Below, piece after piece: positions 1 to 7,675 of a stretch of 64,000 nt of DNA. The stretch covers positions 62,001 to 126,000 of the forward strand of contig NZ_SACO01000011.1 in assembly GCF_004005905.1 (NCBI RefSeq). The letters are read 5' to 3'. Positions within the stretch are counted from its first letter, which is position 1. Every line of letters begins with the position of its first letter. The notes beneath the pieces are model-generated. The model searched no databases, was not told the DNA's origin, and saw only the letters and a program-made list of their open reading frames with translations. The DNA is from Novosphingobium umbonatum (GTDB taxonomy: Bacteria; Pseudomonadota; Alphaproteobacteria; Sphingomonadales; Sphingomonadaceae). Made by a program: the position numbers and the translations under genes.

Positions 1-1109
1 TCGCCGAGTTCAAGGCCGAGATCGATGCGGAGAAGGAAAAGGTGCTGGCTGCCGGTGGCCTTTGCGTGATCGGCACCGAGCGCCACGAAAGCCGCCGCAT
101 CGACAACCAGCTGCGCGGCCGTTCGGGCCGTCAGGGCGACCCCGGCCTGTCGAAATTCTACCTCTGCCTGGAGGATGACCTGCTGCGCATTTTTGGCCCC
201 GACACTCTGTTCGCGCGCATGATGAACAGCAATCTGGCCGATGGCGAGGCGATCGGCAGCAAATGGCTGAGCAAGGCGATCGAGACCGCGCAGAAGAAGG
301 TGGAAGCCCGCAATTACGACCAGCGCAAGCAGGTGGTGGAATATGATGACGTGATGAACGACCAGCGCAAGGTCATCTATGACCAGCGCGCCGACATCAT
401 GGATGCCGAGGTGATGGATGAAGTGGTGGCCGAAATGCGCCATGACACGATCAACGCCATGGTCAGCACCGCTTGCCCCGCCGGCACCTATCCCGAAGTG
501 TGGGATGTGGATGGCCTTGCCGAAAATGTCCGCACGACCTTGGGCTTTGACGCGCCCTTGGGCGAATGGCTGGCGCAGGACGGCATCGAGCCGGAAACGC
601 TGGAAGAACGTCTGGTGGAAATGGCCGACGCGCATATGGCCGACAAGCTGTCGCGCAATGACCCCGAAATCTGGCGTCAGGTGGAAAAGAGCGTGATGCT
701 CGAACGCCTCGACCATTACTGGAAAGAGCATCTGGCCACGCTGGATGCGCTGCGTCAGGTGGTGTTCCTGCGCGCCTATGCGCAAAAGACGCCGATCAAT
801 GAATATAAGCAGGAAGCCTTTGGCCTGTTCGAGCGCATGATCGACCATATCCGCAATGATGTGACCCGCATCCTGTGCACCGCCGAATTGCAATTCGCCC
901 AGCCGCAGCCGCAGCCCGAATTGCCGCAATTGCCCGATTTCCTCACCACGGGTGCCTTTACGCCTTCGGGCAATGCCTATGGCGGTGAGCAAACCTTTGC
1001 CGCCCCGCCTGTGCCCAGCACCGATATCGACCCCAACATCCCCCGCAACGCGCCTTGCCCTTGCGGTTCGGGCCAGAAATACAAGCATTGCCACGGCGCT
1101 GTGGTGTAA
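1..1109 (+). CDS. secA: Preprotein translocase subunit SecA, C-terminal part
   Basis: The 3' part of secA, entering from the left edge of the window in the frame that starts at base 3. SecA is the ATPase motor that pushes unfolded preproteins through SecYEG. Visible are the end of the second motor domain ([25 protein letters not shown]), the helical scaffold and wing domains, a proline/glutamine-rich linker ([11 protein letters not shown]) and the C-terminal zinc/SecB-binding motif [14 protein letters not shown] (C-x-C-x8-C-H). The stop is followed closely by a GC-rich hairpin with a T run. The N-terminal part lies outside the window. The identification is secure. Confidence 0.97.
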   Translation, partial: AEFKAEIDAEKEKVLAAGGLCVIGTERHESRRIDNQLRGRSGRQGDPGLSKFYLCLEDDLLRIFGPDTLFARMMNSNLADGEAIGSKWLSKAIETAQKKVEARNYDQRKQVVEYDDVMNDQRKVIYDQRADIMDAEVMDEVVAEMRHDTINAMVSTACPAGTYPEVWDVDGLAENVRTTLGFDAPLGEWLAQDGIEPETLEERLVEMADAHMADKLSRNDPEIWRQVEKSVMLERLDHYWKEHLATLDALRQVVFLRAYAQKTPINEYKQEAFGLFERMIDHIRNDVTRILCTAELQFAQPQPQPELPQLPDFLTTGAFTPSGNAYGGEQTFAAPPVPSTDIDPNIPRNAPCPCGSGQKYKHCHGAVV

Positions 1110-1138
1110 ACCACGCGGCCTGAGGGCTGATGGCAAAG

Positions 1139-1172
1139 GGGGCGGGTCTGCGGTTGCGGCCCGCCTTTTTTG
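1139..1172 (+). terminator. Rho-independent terminator after secA
   Basis: A GGCGGG...CCCGCC stem is followed by TTTTTT, about 30 bp after the secA stop. It separates secA from the PilZ gene. Confidence 0.85.
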
Positions 1173-1319
1173 CGTCTGGTTTCCGGAACTCTGTGGCTAA
1201 CCCCGTTGGTCTACGGAGGAGGTTTAGCAAGCTTTTACTATTGTCTGTTTATTAAAGTGACACTTGCGACAGGTCCGGCTCTCCTTGGCCGTGCGCCGCA
1301 TGGAACAGGTGGAATCAAG

Positions 1320-1988
1320 GTGAATCCTGAAGCTGAACGCCTCGCTGCATCTTCCCCGCCGCCGCCCATGGCGCGTTCGGTGGAGGAATTGCGTGATGCG
1401 CCGCGTTTCACCCTGCTGGTGCGCACGGCGAAACTGGTGGTGGACGGTCAGGAATATCTCTGCGTTCTGCGCGATGCCTCGGCTTCGGGTTGCAAATTGC
1501 GTCTGTTTCACGGCCTGCCCAAGGCCAAGTCCTTTGCGTTGGAAACCAGCAATGGCCAGCGTTACCCGATGGACATGATGTGGGCGCGCGACGACCATGC
1601 CGGTTTCCGCTTTCACGAGATGATCGATGTGCAGGAATTGCTGGCCGACAAGCGCGGGCCCTATGCAAAGCGGCATGTGCGGGTGCGGTTGCAATGCCCG
1701 ATCGTGGTCCATGCCCTGGGGCGGGCCATTCCGGCCGTCTTGCGCGACATTTCCACCGAGGGCGCCAAGATTGATTGTTCGGAACGGATGATGTTGCGGC
1801 AATTGCTCAAGCTGGAAATCCCCGGCTTCCCTCCGACTTTCGGGCGGGTGGCGTGGCGGCAGGTGCCCTATCATGGCCTGTCGTTCGAGAGCGGTTTCCC
1901 GCTGGACCAACTGGCCCATCATTTGAAGGCGATGTATGCCCTTCAGCCGCAGAATGCCGCTGGTGAGGCGCCGCCGCTTCTTTCCTGA
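1320..1988 (+). CDS. PilZ domain-containing protein
   Basis: About 222 aa with two PilZ-like halves: a first region with RFTLLVRTAKLVVDGQEYLCVLRDASASG and a second with KRHVRVRLQCPIVV and RDISTEGAKI. The R-x4-R followed by (D/N)-x-S-x3-[GA] pattern is what PilZ domains use to bind cyclic di-GMP; here the second copy carries RHVRVR and DISTEGA, so it is the better candidate for binding. No transmembrane segment is evident from the chosen start. GTG at 1320 was chosen because the frame upstream runs through apparent promoter sequence; ATG at 1368 is an alternative. It stands alone between two terminators. The target process is unknown. Confidence 0.8.
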   Translation: MNPEAERLAASSPPPPMARSVEELRDAPRFTLLVRTAKLVVDGQEYLCVLRDASASGCKLRLFHGLPKAKSFALETSNGQRYPMDMMWARDDHAGFRFHEMIDVQELLADKRGPYAKRHVRVRLQCPIVVHALGRAIPAVLRDISTEGAKIDCSERMMLRQLLKLEIPGFPPTFGRVAWRQVPYHGLSFESGFPLDQLAHHLKAMYALQPQNAAGEAPPLLS

Positions 1989-1997
1989 TCAACGCCA

Positions 1998-2037
1998 CAA
2001 AAAAGGCGCCGCGATCCCTCGCAGCGCCTTTTTTGTG
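1998..2037. terminator. Bidirectional terminator
   Basis: AAAAAAGGCGC pairs with GCGCCTTTTTT around a CGCGATCCCTCGCA loop, between the convergent PilZ gene and the next leftward gene. It can work in both directions. Confidence 0.85.
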
Positions 2038-2054
2038 GCTCTATGTATGCTGCC

Positions 2055-2492
2055 TCAAGCGTTGGCCTGAGGCAGATCGGGCAGGCCAGCGGCGGGAGGC
2101 ACGGGCATGGGCGCGATCCCCGCCACGGGGACAGCTGCGGCGCGGCCATGGGCGCGGGCGTGCTTGTGCAGCTGATGCAACTGCACCGCGCGGCGATTGT
2201 CGCGCAGCGACAGCGTATTGCCCGGCTCGTCCAGCCCATATTGCTCGCGTAGTTTCAGCTTCAGCGCTTCGACATCTTCCTCGCTGGCGCTGAGCGGCAC
2301 CGGTACGCGGGCCACGATCACCGCATCCAGATCATCGACGATAGACAGAAAGCTGGTGGCCGCATCGCCCAGCGTTTCGGCATTGAACCCGCCGTCTATG
2401 TGCCATTGTTTGCCGTCCATCGAAAAGATTGGCCGTTTGCAATGGCGGCATTGTGCATAGAAGGAATCATCCACCCGCGCCTTGGGCATCAT
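2055..2492 (-). CDS. Hypothetical protein with a CxxC motif
   Basis: About 145 aa from ATG at 2492 (MMPKARVDDSFY); the frame is open further upstream. The N-terminal part contains CRHCKRPIF, half of a zinc ribbon, then a region with IVDDLDAVIVARVPVPLSASEEDVEALKLKLREQYG. The C-terminal tail is rich in Ala, Pro and His. I do not recognise the family. It converges on the PilZ gene, sharing the terminator at 1998-2037. Confidence 0.6.
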   Translation of the reverse strand: MMPKARVDDSFYAQCRHCKRPIFSMDGKQWHIDGGFNAETLGDAATSFLSIVDDLDAVIVARVPVPLSASEEDVEALKLKLREQYGLDEPGNTLSLRDNRRAVQLHQLHKHARAHGRAAAVPVAGIAPMPVPPAAGLPDLPQANA

Positions 2493-2661
2493 CAAGGGCG
2501 CATGATGGCGGGTGAACCAACAGGAGGTGAGGGCTAGAGTAGACACGGGCTCTGCTACCTTTCGGGGGGATAGTGAGCGCAGTGTAAACCATGGGGCTAT
2601 TATCGGCGTTAAGCATGGCCCCGTGCCCTATGCAGGGGCGGGGCGAGGGAATGCGGTAATC

Positions 2662-2710
2662 TGGGTTAAGCCGTGTCAATCGGGGTTAAGCGAGGTCAAT
2701 CGAGGTTAAG
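2662..2710. repeat. Short tandem repeat, 20-bp period
   Basis: GGGTTAAG recurs at 2663 and 2683 and as AGGTTAAG at 2703, each separated by a GTCAATC-containing spacer, giving about two and a half units of 20 bp. It lies at the 3' end of the leftward gene 2706-3353, extending into the gap to the next gene. The repeat includes the TAA stop of that gene. Confidence 0.7.
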
Positions 2711-3353
2711 GAGCATCAGGATCCACCTTGCGGTTGGATACGCGCTCTTCCAATTGGCGCTTGTTAAGATCCGCATCGGTGTCGGTGTTCACCACGCGCG
2801 ACAGCACCTTGACCGTCCGACCGGGCAGATCATCGGGCACACCGGCGGTCAATTGGCGGCTGTCCTTGCTGCTACCCTTTTGCGCGGTGTTGGTGGCAAA
2901 ATCGACGCCGGTGGACAGAACCTTTTTGCAATCGGCCAGCATGGAATTGGGCTCGGCACAGGCATAGGCATCGACCCATAGCGTTACGCCCAGGATCACC
3001 TGTTGCGTGCCATTATAGACCTGCACCGGCAGGTCCAAGGTAAGTTGGTTGCCCGAAATCGTGCCCGTGGCGCCATCGGTTTCCACCTGCAAGGCGCCTT
3101 CGATGAAATGGCCGCTGTTCTGCACCATCTTGACCGCCGCATAGCCGGGGATGACCAGCAAGAGCAGCATCACCAGTTGCAGCGGCCGCCAGTTGAACAG
3201 GCCGCGCGCCTCGGCGGTTGGCGCCACGCGGGCGGGCGGGATATAGCCATAGTGATCTTTGCGCGGAGCGACATTCTGCCCCTTGTGCACCGTGCCGAAA
3301 TGCGGGCTGATGCTGTTGCCTTGGGGGCGGGCTTTGCGCGGAGTCTGTGCCAT
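2706..3353 (-). CDS. Hypothetical single-pass membrane protein
   Basis: 215 aa. The N-terminal 55 residues are basic and probably cytoplasmic. They are followed by one hydrophobic helix (LQLVMLLLLVIPGYAAV, about residues 58-74) and a soluble C-terminal domain of about 140 residues that is predicted periplasmic. That domain contains one Cys pair (CAEPNSMLADC) that could form a disulphide. The family was not recognised. It is leftward and appears to be transcribed on its own. Confidence 0.65.
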   Translation of the reverse strand: MAQTPRKARPQGNSISPHFGTVHKGQNVAPRKDHYGYIPPARVAPTAEARGLFNWRPLQLVMLLLLVIPGYAAVKMVQNSGHFIEGALQVETDGATGTISGNQLTLDLPVQVYNGTQQVILGVTLWVDAYACAEPNSMLADCKKVLSTGVDFATNTAQKGSSKDSRQLTAGVPDDLPGRTVKVLSRVVNTDTDADLNKRQLEERVSNRKVDPDAP

Positions 3354-3541
3354 AAGCTTCTTATCGGCCTACGGTCTTTCACTAGGCTTGCTTGTAGTGG
3401 TTACAGCGCTGTTGAGGGTGTTTTAGGGGCAAATGCGGAAAGGGCCTATCCGTGGTCGGCCTAGGCGCAAACTGGTGCTGATCATCGGAAGCTGTTAGGG
3501 GCGCGGCCAGTTGCATTACCCCGATCAACAGAGGACGATTT

Positions 3542-3883
3542 ATGGCGCAAAAGTTTGAGCCCACCACGAATTTCAAGGATAATCTGGCGCAAATGCCCGC
3601 GATTGACGGTCTGGAGCGGCTGGACCTGATCGCTGCTGATGGCGCGGTGGTGGCGACAATCGAGAATCAGCCCGGCAAGCAAGGCTCGCTGGCGCTTTAT
3701 CAATATTTGCAATTGGTGTTCGGCACGCTGGATGCGGCGGCGGCTGACTATGGTCTGGCGCTGTTTGCCGAACATACAGCCGATGCCAAGAACCGCCCCG
3801 GCGCGCATCCCAATATCGACCGCTTGCTGGACATCGCGGCGGGCGCAGCGCCTTTGTCGATGCGACTGGTGGCCAAGGCCTGA
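3542..3883 (+). CDS. DUF2322 family protein
   Basis: 113 aa with the family's recognisable features: NFKDNLAQMPAIDGLERLDL near the start, IENQPGKQGSLALY in the middle and LALFAEHTADAKNRPGAHPNIDRL near the end. The function of DUF2322 is not established. ATG at 3542 follows GAGGACGATTT, which serves as the ribosome site. This is the last host gene before the prophage junction at 3960. Confidence 0.85.
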   Translation: MAQKFEPTTNFKDNLAQMPAIDGLERLDLIAADGAVVATIENQPGKQGSLALYQYLQLVFGTLDAAAADYGLALFAEHTADAKNRPGAHPNIDRLLDIAAGAAPLSMRLVAKA

Positions 3884-3959
3884 ATTTGTGGGGGCAGGGC
3901 GCAAGCTCTGTCCCTGCTGTCTGGCGCGGGATGGGCTGGATTTTTGGGGGGTGATCCGC

Positions 3960-3981
3960 GTGGCTCCCTGAGTAGGATTCG
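3960..3981. repeat. attL: left copy of the 22-bp attachment core
   Basis: GTGGCTCCCTGAGTAGGATT-CG here is identical to 43734-43755, where it forms the 3' end of tRNA-Asn. At 3960 the rest of the tRNA is missing (the sequence goes on with GTTTGCATC), so this copy is the displaced tRNA 3' end left by integration. Confidence 0.95.
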
Positions 3982-4035
3982 GTTTGCATCTGTAAATACC
4001 TGATTTTATGATAATTATAGGAAAAATCTAAATTT

Positions 4036-4057
4036 GATACCCGATAATGTACCCGTT
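4036..4057. promoter_or_regulatory. Candidate integrase arm-type sites, left end
   Basis: GATACCCGA (4036-4044) and GTACCCG (4049-4055) match the boxes near the integrase at 43555-43620. They lie about 60-75 bp inside the left core repeat, where arm sites of a tyrosine integrase would be expected. Confidence 0.55.
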
Positions 4058-4275
4058 CAAGGCGGGCTTGAAGCGGAAAGAACCTGCTGCTTCCACGCTT
4101 CGATATCGCGCTCCAGCCAGACGACTCTGCCGCCGCCTATCGGGCGCGGTTTGGGGAAGCGGTTTTCGCGCATCCGCGCGTAGATCACGCTTTTGGAAAG
4201 CGAGGTCTCGTTCGTCACATCCTTGATGCTGAAAAAGCGACCGGGGGAGTCGTGGGTGTTGGCGGCGGACATCAT
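4057..4275 (-). CDS. AlpA-family DNA-binding protein, likely excisionase
   Basis: About 72 aa. The core (FFSIKDVTNETSLSKSVIYARMRENRFPKPRPIGGGRVVWLERDIEAWKQ) is the winged-helix fold of the AlpA/MerR-like excisionase group. The start at 4275 gives an ATGA overlap with the upstream gene; a longer frame exists but runs through that gene. It is the last gene of the leftward early operon and sits next to attL, the usual place for a directionality factor. Acting as excisionase is inference from family and position; AlpA proteins can also be transcriptional regulators. Confidence 0.8.
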   Translation of the reverse strand: MMSAANTHDSPGRFFSIKDVTNETSLSKSVIYARMRENRFPKPRPIGGGRVVWLERDIEAWKQQVLSASSPP

Positions 4276-4457
4276 GCAGCTTTCTTCTTGGCGGCGGCTT
4301 CGCGGTGGCAGTCTTGGCAACGCCATGGGCCGCGAGGGCCGGTTAGACTGTGAGAGGGGTGGAGCGTGCCGCAATCGGCGCAGCCTTCCGGCTTCCAGTT
4401 TGGAGCAGCGGGGCGCGTGCCGGTGCGGGCAGTGGTTGAGAACAGGTCGCGGCTCAT
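4272..4457 (-). CDS. Small zinc-finger-like phage protein
   Basis: 61 aa with two CxxC pairs (CADC...CQDC) spaced like a small zinc knuckle and a lysine-rich tail (AAAKKKAA). It overlaps the preceding gene by 4 bp and the AlpA-like gene by 4 bp, so it is translationally coupled in the early operon. No family beyond a generic zinc ribbon is recognised. Confidence 0.6.
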   Translation of the reverse strand: MSRDLFSTTARTGTRPAAPNWKPEGCADCGTLHPSHSLTGPRGPWRCQDCHREAAAKKKAA

Positions 4458-4924
4458 TCGGGCTGCGCCAGTGCGGCGGTGGCTTTTTTCATCCAGCCAT
4501 CCAGCATCAGCCGCTTGTCGCAGCCGGTGTTGGAGATGGAGATGCCGCCGAGCGAAAAAGTAGAGGTCACGCCGGTATCGCGCAGGCGGGCGCCATGGGC
4601 TGCGATAATCACATCCATCACGGTGGCGGGCTGGATGCCGTCAAGAGCCAGAAAATAGGTGGCGTCTTTTAGGGCTGCGGCCACGCGGCGGCGCTGGGCG
4701 ATGGAGAGCGATTTGGGTATGGGTTCTCCCAGGCGGGGATCGGGATCAAGGCCACAAAGGGCGCGCAGATGGCGGGCCATGGCCAGAACGTGCTGGCGCT
4801 GTTGGTTGTGTGCCACAGAGGCCAGCACAGCGGCGGCGGCAGACGGGGTGACAGCCATGCTCTGCGCCACGGCCACAGTCTTTCCAGCGCGGCGGCTGGG
4901 CAGGATATGGGTGAGGTTGAGCAT
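4454..4924 (-). CDS. Hypothetical early-operon protein
   Basis: About 156 aa, mostly helical (VLASVAHNQQRQHVLAMARHLRALCGLDPD; SIAQRRRVAAALKDATYFLALDGI), with a C-terminal MLDGWMKKATAALAQPE. No catalytic motif or known domain was identified. ATG at 4924 was chosen; GTG at 4933 is possible. It overlaps its downstream neighbour by 4 bp and follows the upstream one closely, inside the early operon. Confidence 0.55.
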   Translation of the reverse strand: MLNLTHILPSRRAGKTVAVAQSMAVTPSAAAAVLASVAHNQQRQHVLAMARHLRALCGLDPDPRLGEPIPKSLSIAQRRRVAAALKDATYFLALDGIQPATVMDVIIAAHGARLRDTGVTSTFSLGGISISNTGCDKRLMLDGWMKKATAALAQPE

Positions 4925-4936
4925 GGCGGGCACCGA

Positions 4937-5356
4937 TCAGCGGGGGCGCTGGTGTTTGCAGGGGATGTCGCCGCGCGTGCCACAATTGGGGCAGGGCGAG
5001 CGGCCATCGGAGAACCGGCGGGTGTCCGATGCTGCCACCGGCCTGCGCACCAGTCCCATGGCGCGCGATGCGCCGATGGGGGCGGTGAAGCGGGCGGGGG
5101 CAGATTGATAGCCAGCAGTGTTGCGCAGGGCGGCGGCCAGCTTTTCCGCGCCGGTCATCAGGTCGCGCTTCATACGGATGCTGTTGCCTTCGGAAGCGGC
5201 ATAGAGCGACTTGTCGATAAAGACAGTCGACACGCCCAGCTCGGCCATGATGGCCTTTTTGCCGATGCCCGTGTTGTGCAGGTCAATTACGGCCTGCTGC
5301 ATGGCCGAGACGCCAGCGTATTGGCTGGCAACGGGGTGAGGTTGTAGGTGCGCCAT
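4937..5356 (-). CDS. Putative helix-turn-helix / zinc-ribbon early protein
   Basis: 139 aa. Residues about 18-55 (AMQQAVIDLHNTGIGKKAIMAELGVSTVFIDKSLY) look like a helix-turn-helix. The C-terminus has CPNCGTRGDIPCKH, which could bind zinc. The pattern suggests DNA binding, but no family was recognised. It starts in a TGATG overlap with the stop of the upstream GapR-like gene. Confidence 0.55.
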   Translation of the reverse strand: MAHLQPHPVASQYAGVSAMQQAVIDLHNTGIGKKAIMAELGVSTVFIDKSLYAASEGNSIRMKRDLMTGAEKLAAALRNTAGYQSAPARFTAPIGASRAMGLVRRPVAASDTRRFSDGRSPCPNCGTRGDIPCKHQRPR

Positions 5357-5616
5357 CAGTCGATCCCCAGTGCCGATTTGTAGACATCAAGGATTGCTTC
5401 CATTTCCTTGCGATCATCGGGCTTCATCTTGCGGATGCGGACAACGGTCCGCATCGCCTTGGGATCGTAGCCAGTGGCCTTTCCCTCGTTGTAGACATCC
5501 TTGATGTCGTCACTGATGCCCTTCTTTTCTTCCTCCAGGCGCTCGATGCGCTCGATCAGCAGGCGGAGTCTTTCGTCGGCGGCTGTCTCGACCTTTTTTG
5601 TGATTGTTTCAGACAT
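5356..5616 (-). CDS. GapR-like DUF2312 DNA-binding protein
   Basis: 86 aa. The sequence matches the DUF2312 family: an N-terminal helix (LRLLIERIERLEEEKKGISDDIKDVYNEGKATGYDPKAMRTVVRIRKM) followed by RKEMEAILDVYKSALG. GapR of Caulobacter is a dimeric protein that clamps overtwisted DNA and helps replication and chromosome organisation; phage copies may act on phage DNA. GapR-like proteins are common in alphaproteobacteria, so this may be host-derived. It is in the middle of the early operon. Family assignment is strong; role in the phage is inference. Confidence 0.85.
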   Translation of the reverse strand: MSETITKKVETAADERLRLLIERIERLEEEKKGISDDIKDVYNEGKATGYDPKAMRTVVRIRKMKPDDRKEMEAILDVYKSALGID

Positions 5617-5659
5617 TGGGGTGGATTTCCTGTCGTTGCGGGGCGGAAAAAGGGAGCGG

Positions 5660-5785
5660 TTAGGCCGTGGGCAGGCATCCGAGGGCGGAACACTGCACGA
5701 TGCCGGTGATCACGCGGTCCACCGTGAGCATTACGGTGGCCACAGTGAGGAGAAGGATGGGCAGGTGTGCGAGCGATTTGGGCAT
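5660..5785 (-). CDS. Small 41-aa membrane peptide
   Basis: This short frame encodes a peptide with one hydrophobic segment (HLPILLLTVATVMLTVDRVI) followed by IVQCSALGCLPTA. A good ribosome site, GAAGGA, sits 7-8 bp before ATG at 5785, and it fills the otherwise empty gap between the Ogr-like and GapR-like genes. Coding is supported by position, ribosome site and hydrophobicity only. Function unknown. Confidence 0.55.
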   Translation of the reverse strand: MPKSLAHLPILLLTVATVMLTVDRVITGIVQCSALGCLPTA

Positions 5786-5796
5786 TGGCTGGTCCT

Positions 5797-6162
5797 TCAC
5801 TCTTCGGGGAACATGGAAAGCTGGTTGGTGTCTTCTTCGGGATCGGGCGGGAAAACCTGTGTGATCCGTTCCGGCGGGCAGCGGGGGAGATCGAGATCGG
5901 ATCGATCAATCAGCCCCGGATTGACCATCCATTTGAGAGAGATGACCCATTCCGCCGTGGCGCCGCATCCGGTGTTGGTGCAGTGTGCGCCCAGCAGCTT
6001 GGTGGTTTCCGAAAGGCGTTCCGACCGGCGGATGAATGCGGGGGCGCTGCATATCGGGCAGGTGATCATGGCGGCGCGCGATTGAGACCCACCATTGCGC
6101 AGCCGAAATTGCAGCGCGGCTGATAACATTTCCAGCTTGATAGTGGGGATTTGGTGCATCAT
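5797..6162 (-). CDS. ogr: Ogr/Delta-family late transcription activator
   Basis: The core MITCPICSAPAFIRRSERLSE...GAHCTNTGCGATAEWVISLKWMVNPG follows the Ogr/Delta zinc-finger plan (C-x2-C ... C-x4-C, then a short hydrophobic segment ending in a P-G). In P2 and P4 these small proteins bind upstream of late promoters and contact the RNA polymerase alpha subunit. The frame runs from 6162, giving a 4-bp ATGA overlap with the upstream gene and a 31-residue N-terminal extension; ATG at 6069 starts the core directly. An acidic C-terminal tail extends beyond the usual length. Its place in the early operon, not after gene D, is unusual. Confidence 0.85.
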   Translation of the reverse strand: MMHQIPTIKLEMLSAALQFRLRNGGSQSRAAMITCPICSAPAFIRRSERLSETTKLLGAHCTNTGCGATAEWVISLKWMVNPGLIDRSDLDLPRCPPERITQVFPPDPEEDTNQLSMFPEE

Positions 6163-6617
6163 GTGCGGGCGCTGTCCCTTGCATCCATCGCCGCCACGCT
6201 GGCCTGCAGGGCGGTGATGGCTTCTTCGGCTTCGCGCTTGGCGGTGCGGATGGTGGCCGGTGCCCCAGATTGGGTCGCAAGGATCAGCGCGGAGATAGCT
6301 TCACCGGCTTCCTTTGCCGCCACGGCGGTGGCGGTGGTCAGGTCCATCGCGGTGGCGTTTATCGCCATTTCCGCGATGTCGAGCCGCATGGTCATCAGCC
6401 GGTGGAAAGGACGATAACTGCCGCCCGCTTCCACATAGGCGCGATCCAGCCTTTCAGCGTCGATCATGCGGATTTGCTTTTGGCATTCCGGTTCAGACCA
6501 GTATCGGGCCGACCGCAGGGAAACGCCGCAGAGGCCCGCGACCGTATCCCAGCCCAGCAGTTCTGCCACCACAAGCATGGTGTTTTCATAGGTGAGGGGT
6601 TCGCGGCGCATTGTCAT
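6159..6617 (-). CDS. CII-like phage regulatory protein (putative)
   Basis: About 152 aa from ATG at 6617, which overlaps the cro stop by 4 bp. The N-terminal 60 residues (ENTMLVVAELLGWDTVAGLCGVSLRSARYWSEPECQKQIRMIDAERLDRAYVEAGG) resemble a helix-turn-helix of phage CII-type regulators. The rest is long helix with alternating Ala and charged residues, probably for oligomerisation. It is second in the early operon, right after Cro, the position of CII. The family match is by eye and weak. Confidence 0.5.
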   Translation of the reverse strand: MTMRREPLTYENTMLVVAELLGWDTVAGLCGVSLRSARYWSEPECQKQIRMIDAERLDRAYVEAGGSYRPFHRLMTMRLDIAEMAINATAMDLTTATAVAAKEAGEAISALILATQSGAPATIRTAKREAEEAITALQASVAAMDARDSART

Positions 6618-6925
6618 GCGGCCACTCCATTGTGCAAATCTGCGGCCCGATTGAACGCGCAATCAGCCGCAATATCCGGCATAAGGACCGCAGCCGAACA
6701 GGATTGGCACAGCGAAACCGGATAGATATCGGGGCGGAGGTGATGGCGAGAAACACCAGTGGCAGCTTCAACGCGCAGAACATATTCTGCGGGAAGGCGC
6801 TTGGAGCTTTGAAGCCAGCGCCATGCTACTGGCTGGGTGACATTACAAAGCCGCGCTAGCGCCGCTTGTGATTTAAGCCTCTCTGTCGCTTGGCAGAGGG
6901 CTTCATATGGTGTTGGCGTCTTCAT
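6614..6925 (-). CDS. Cro/YdaS-type repressor
   Basis: 103 aa from ATG at 6925. KSQAALARLCNVTQPVAWRWLQSSKRLPAEYVLRVEAATGVSRHHLRPDIYP is the Cro-like helix-turn-helix of the YdaS family, including the typical RPDIYP end. It is divergent from cI across a short region with palindromic operators, and is the first gene of the leftward early operon. The C-terminal part (SLCQSCSAAVLMPDIAADCAFNRAADLHNGVAA) has no clear function. By location it should be the lytic-side repressor of cI. Confidence 0.85.
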   Translation of the reverse strand: MKTPTPYEALCQATERLKSQAALARLCNVTQPVAWRWLQSSKRLPAEYVLRVEAATGVSRHHLRPDIYPVSLCQSCSAAVLMPDIAADCAFNRAADLHNGVAA

Positions 6926-7014
6926 ACGTGCCCGTATGATACGCTCGCGTATTTTCGTCAACGGAAAAGTTGAATGATTGATATTACGCGCCCGTATACA
7001 CATACTCGCATGTG
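6924..7014. promoter_or_regulatory. CI/Cro operator region
   Basis: Three similar palindromes with arms related to ATACG...CGTAT lie between cro and cI: ATACGTGCCCGTAT (6924-6937), ATACGCTCGCGTAT (6939-6952) and TTACGCGCCCGTAT (6984-6997). A weaker one, CATACTCGCATGTG, is at 7001-7014. They flank the short non-coding interval and would control both divergent promoters. If CI starts at 6974, two of them fall in its coding sequence. Confidence 0.75.
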
Positions 7015-7675
7015 GGAGATAAACGCCAAGCACCTTCTGATGGCTATGGAGCGAGAGGGGATAAACCAATCGCAGCTGGCCGAACGCGTTGGCGTTAAGC
7101 AACCGTCGATTGGACGCCTAATTAGTGGCGAGACCAGAACTACTCGTGCGCTAGACAGAATAGCTGCTGCGCTCAAAACTACCCCTCAATACTTGCGCGG
7201 TGAAACTGACGATCCAGACTGTGGGTTCGTTCCAGTTATTGTTGAAACCAGAGAGGCGGTTAATCCAGATATGGTCGAGCTTGATGAGCTTGACCTAGCA
7301 TTTGGCCTTGGCGCTACATTTATTGATGCGCCGGTTAAGTCAAAAAAAGTCATCTTTTCAAGGAATTGGCTGAGAACCTACACCCAGACACCCCCTGAAA
7401 ACTTGTTCTTTGCGCGTGGCATTGGCGACTCAATGATGCCAACTATTTTTGATAGTGATGAACTATTGATTGATCGAGCTCAGGTCGCGCCGCAGATGGG
7501 CGACCATATCTGGGCGATCGCATATGGACAAACTGGAATGATTAAGCGGCTTCGACCGATGCCAAATGGCTCGGTTAAAATCCTTTCAGACAATCCATCC
7601 GTACCGCCGGAGATCGCCTATGATGGCGAAATGCATGTCTTAGGTCGAGTGGTGGCCGTCGTGCGCAAGGTGTGA
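6974..7675 (+). CDS. CI-like repressor with S24 autopeptidase domain
   Basis: 233 aa. An N-terminal helix-turn-helix (QSQLAERVGVKQPSIGRLISGE) is joined to a LexA/UmuD-type S24 domain. The latter shows the catalytic Ser in GIGDSMMPT and the Lys in GQTGMIKRL, so self-cleavage after DNA damage is expected. Start: ATG 6974 has GGAAAAG upstream, but ATG 7010 (MWEINAKH) would leave the third operator outside the coding region. It is divergent from cro. GTGA overlap links it to the following membrane-protein gene, so that gene may be expressed in the lysogen. Confidence 0.9.
   Translation: MIDITRPYTHTRMWEINAKHLLMAMEREGINQSQLAERVGVKQPSIGRLISGETRTTRALDRIAAALKTTPQYLRGETDDPDCGFVPVIVETREAVNPDMVELDELDLAFGLGATFIDAPVKSKKVIFSRNWLRTYTQTPPENLFFARGIGDSMMPTIFDSDELLIDRAQVAPQMGDHIWAIAYGQTGMIKRLRPMPNGSVKILSDNPSVPPEIAYDGEMHVLGRVVAVVRKV

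Noticed and set aside
418..696. Long frame inside secA on the same strand
   Set aside because: It is a high-GC shadow of secA in another frame, with no ribosome site or homology.
2033..2293. Plus-strand frames opposite the CxxC protein gene
   Set aside because: The minus strand gene has the better amino-acid composition and a plausible start; these frames are shadows.
5556..5909. 117-aa minus frame across the Ogr-like and GapR-like genes
   Set aside because: It overlaps two better supported genes and has a low-complexity Pro/His/Arg composition.
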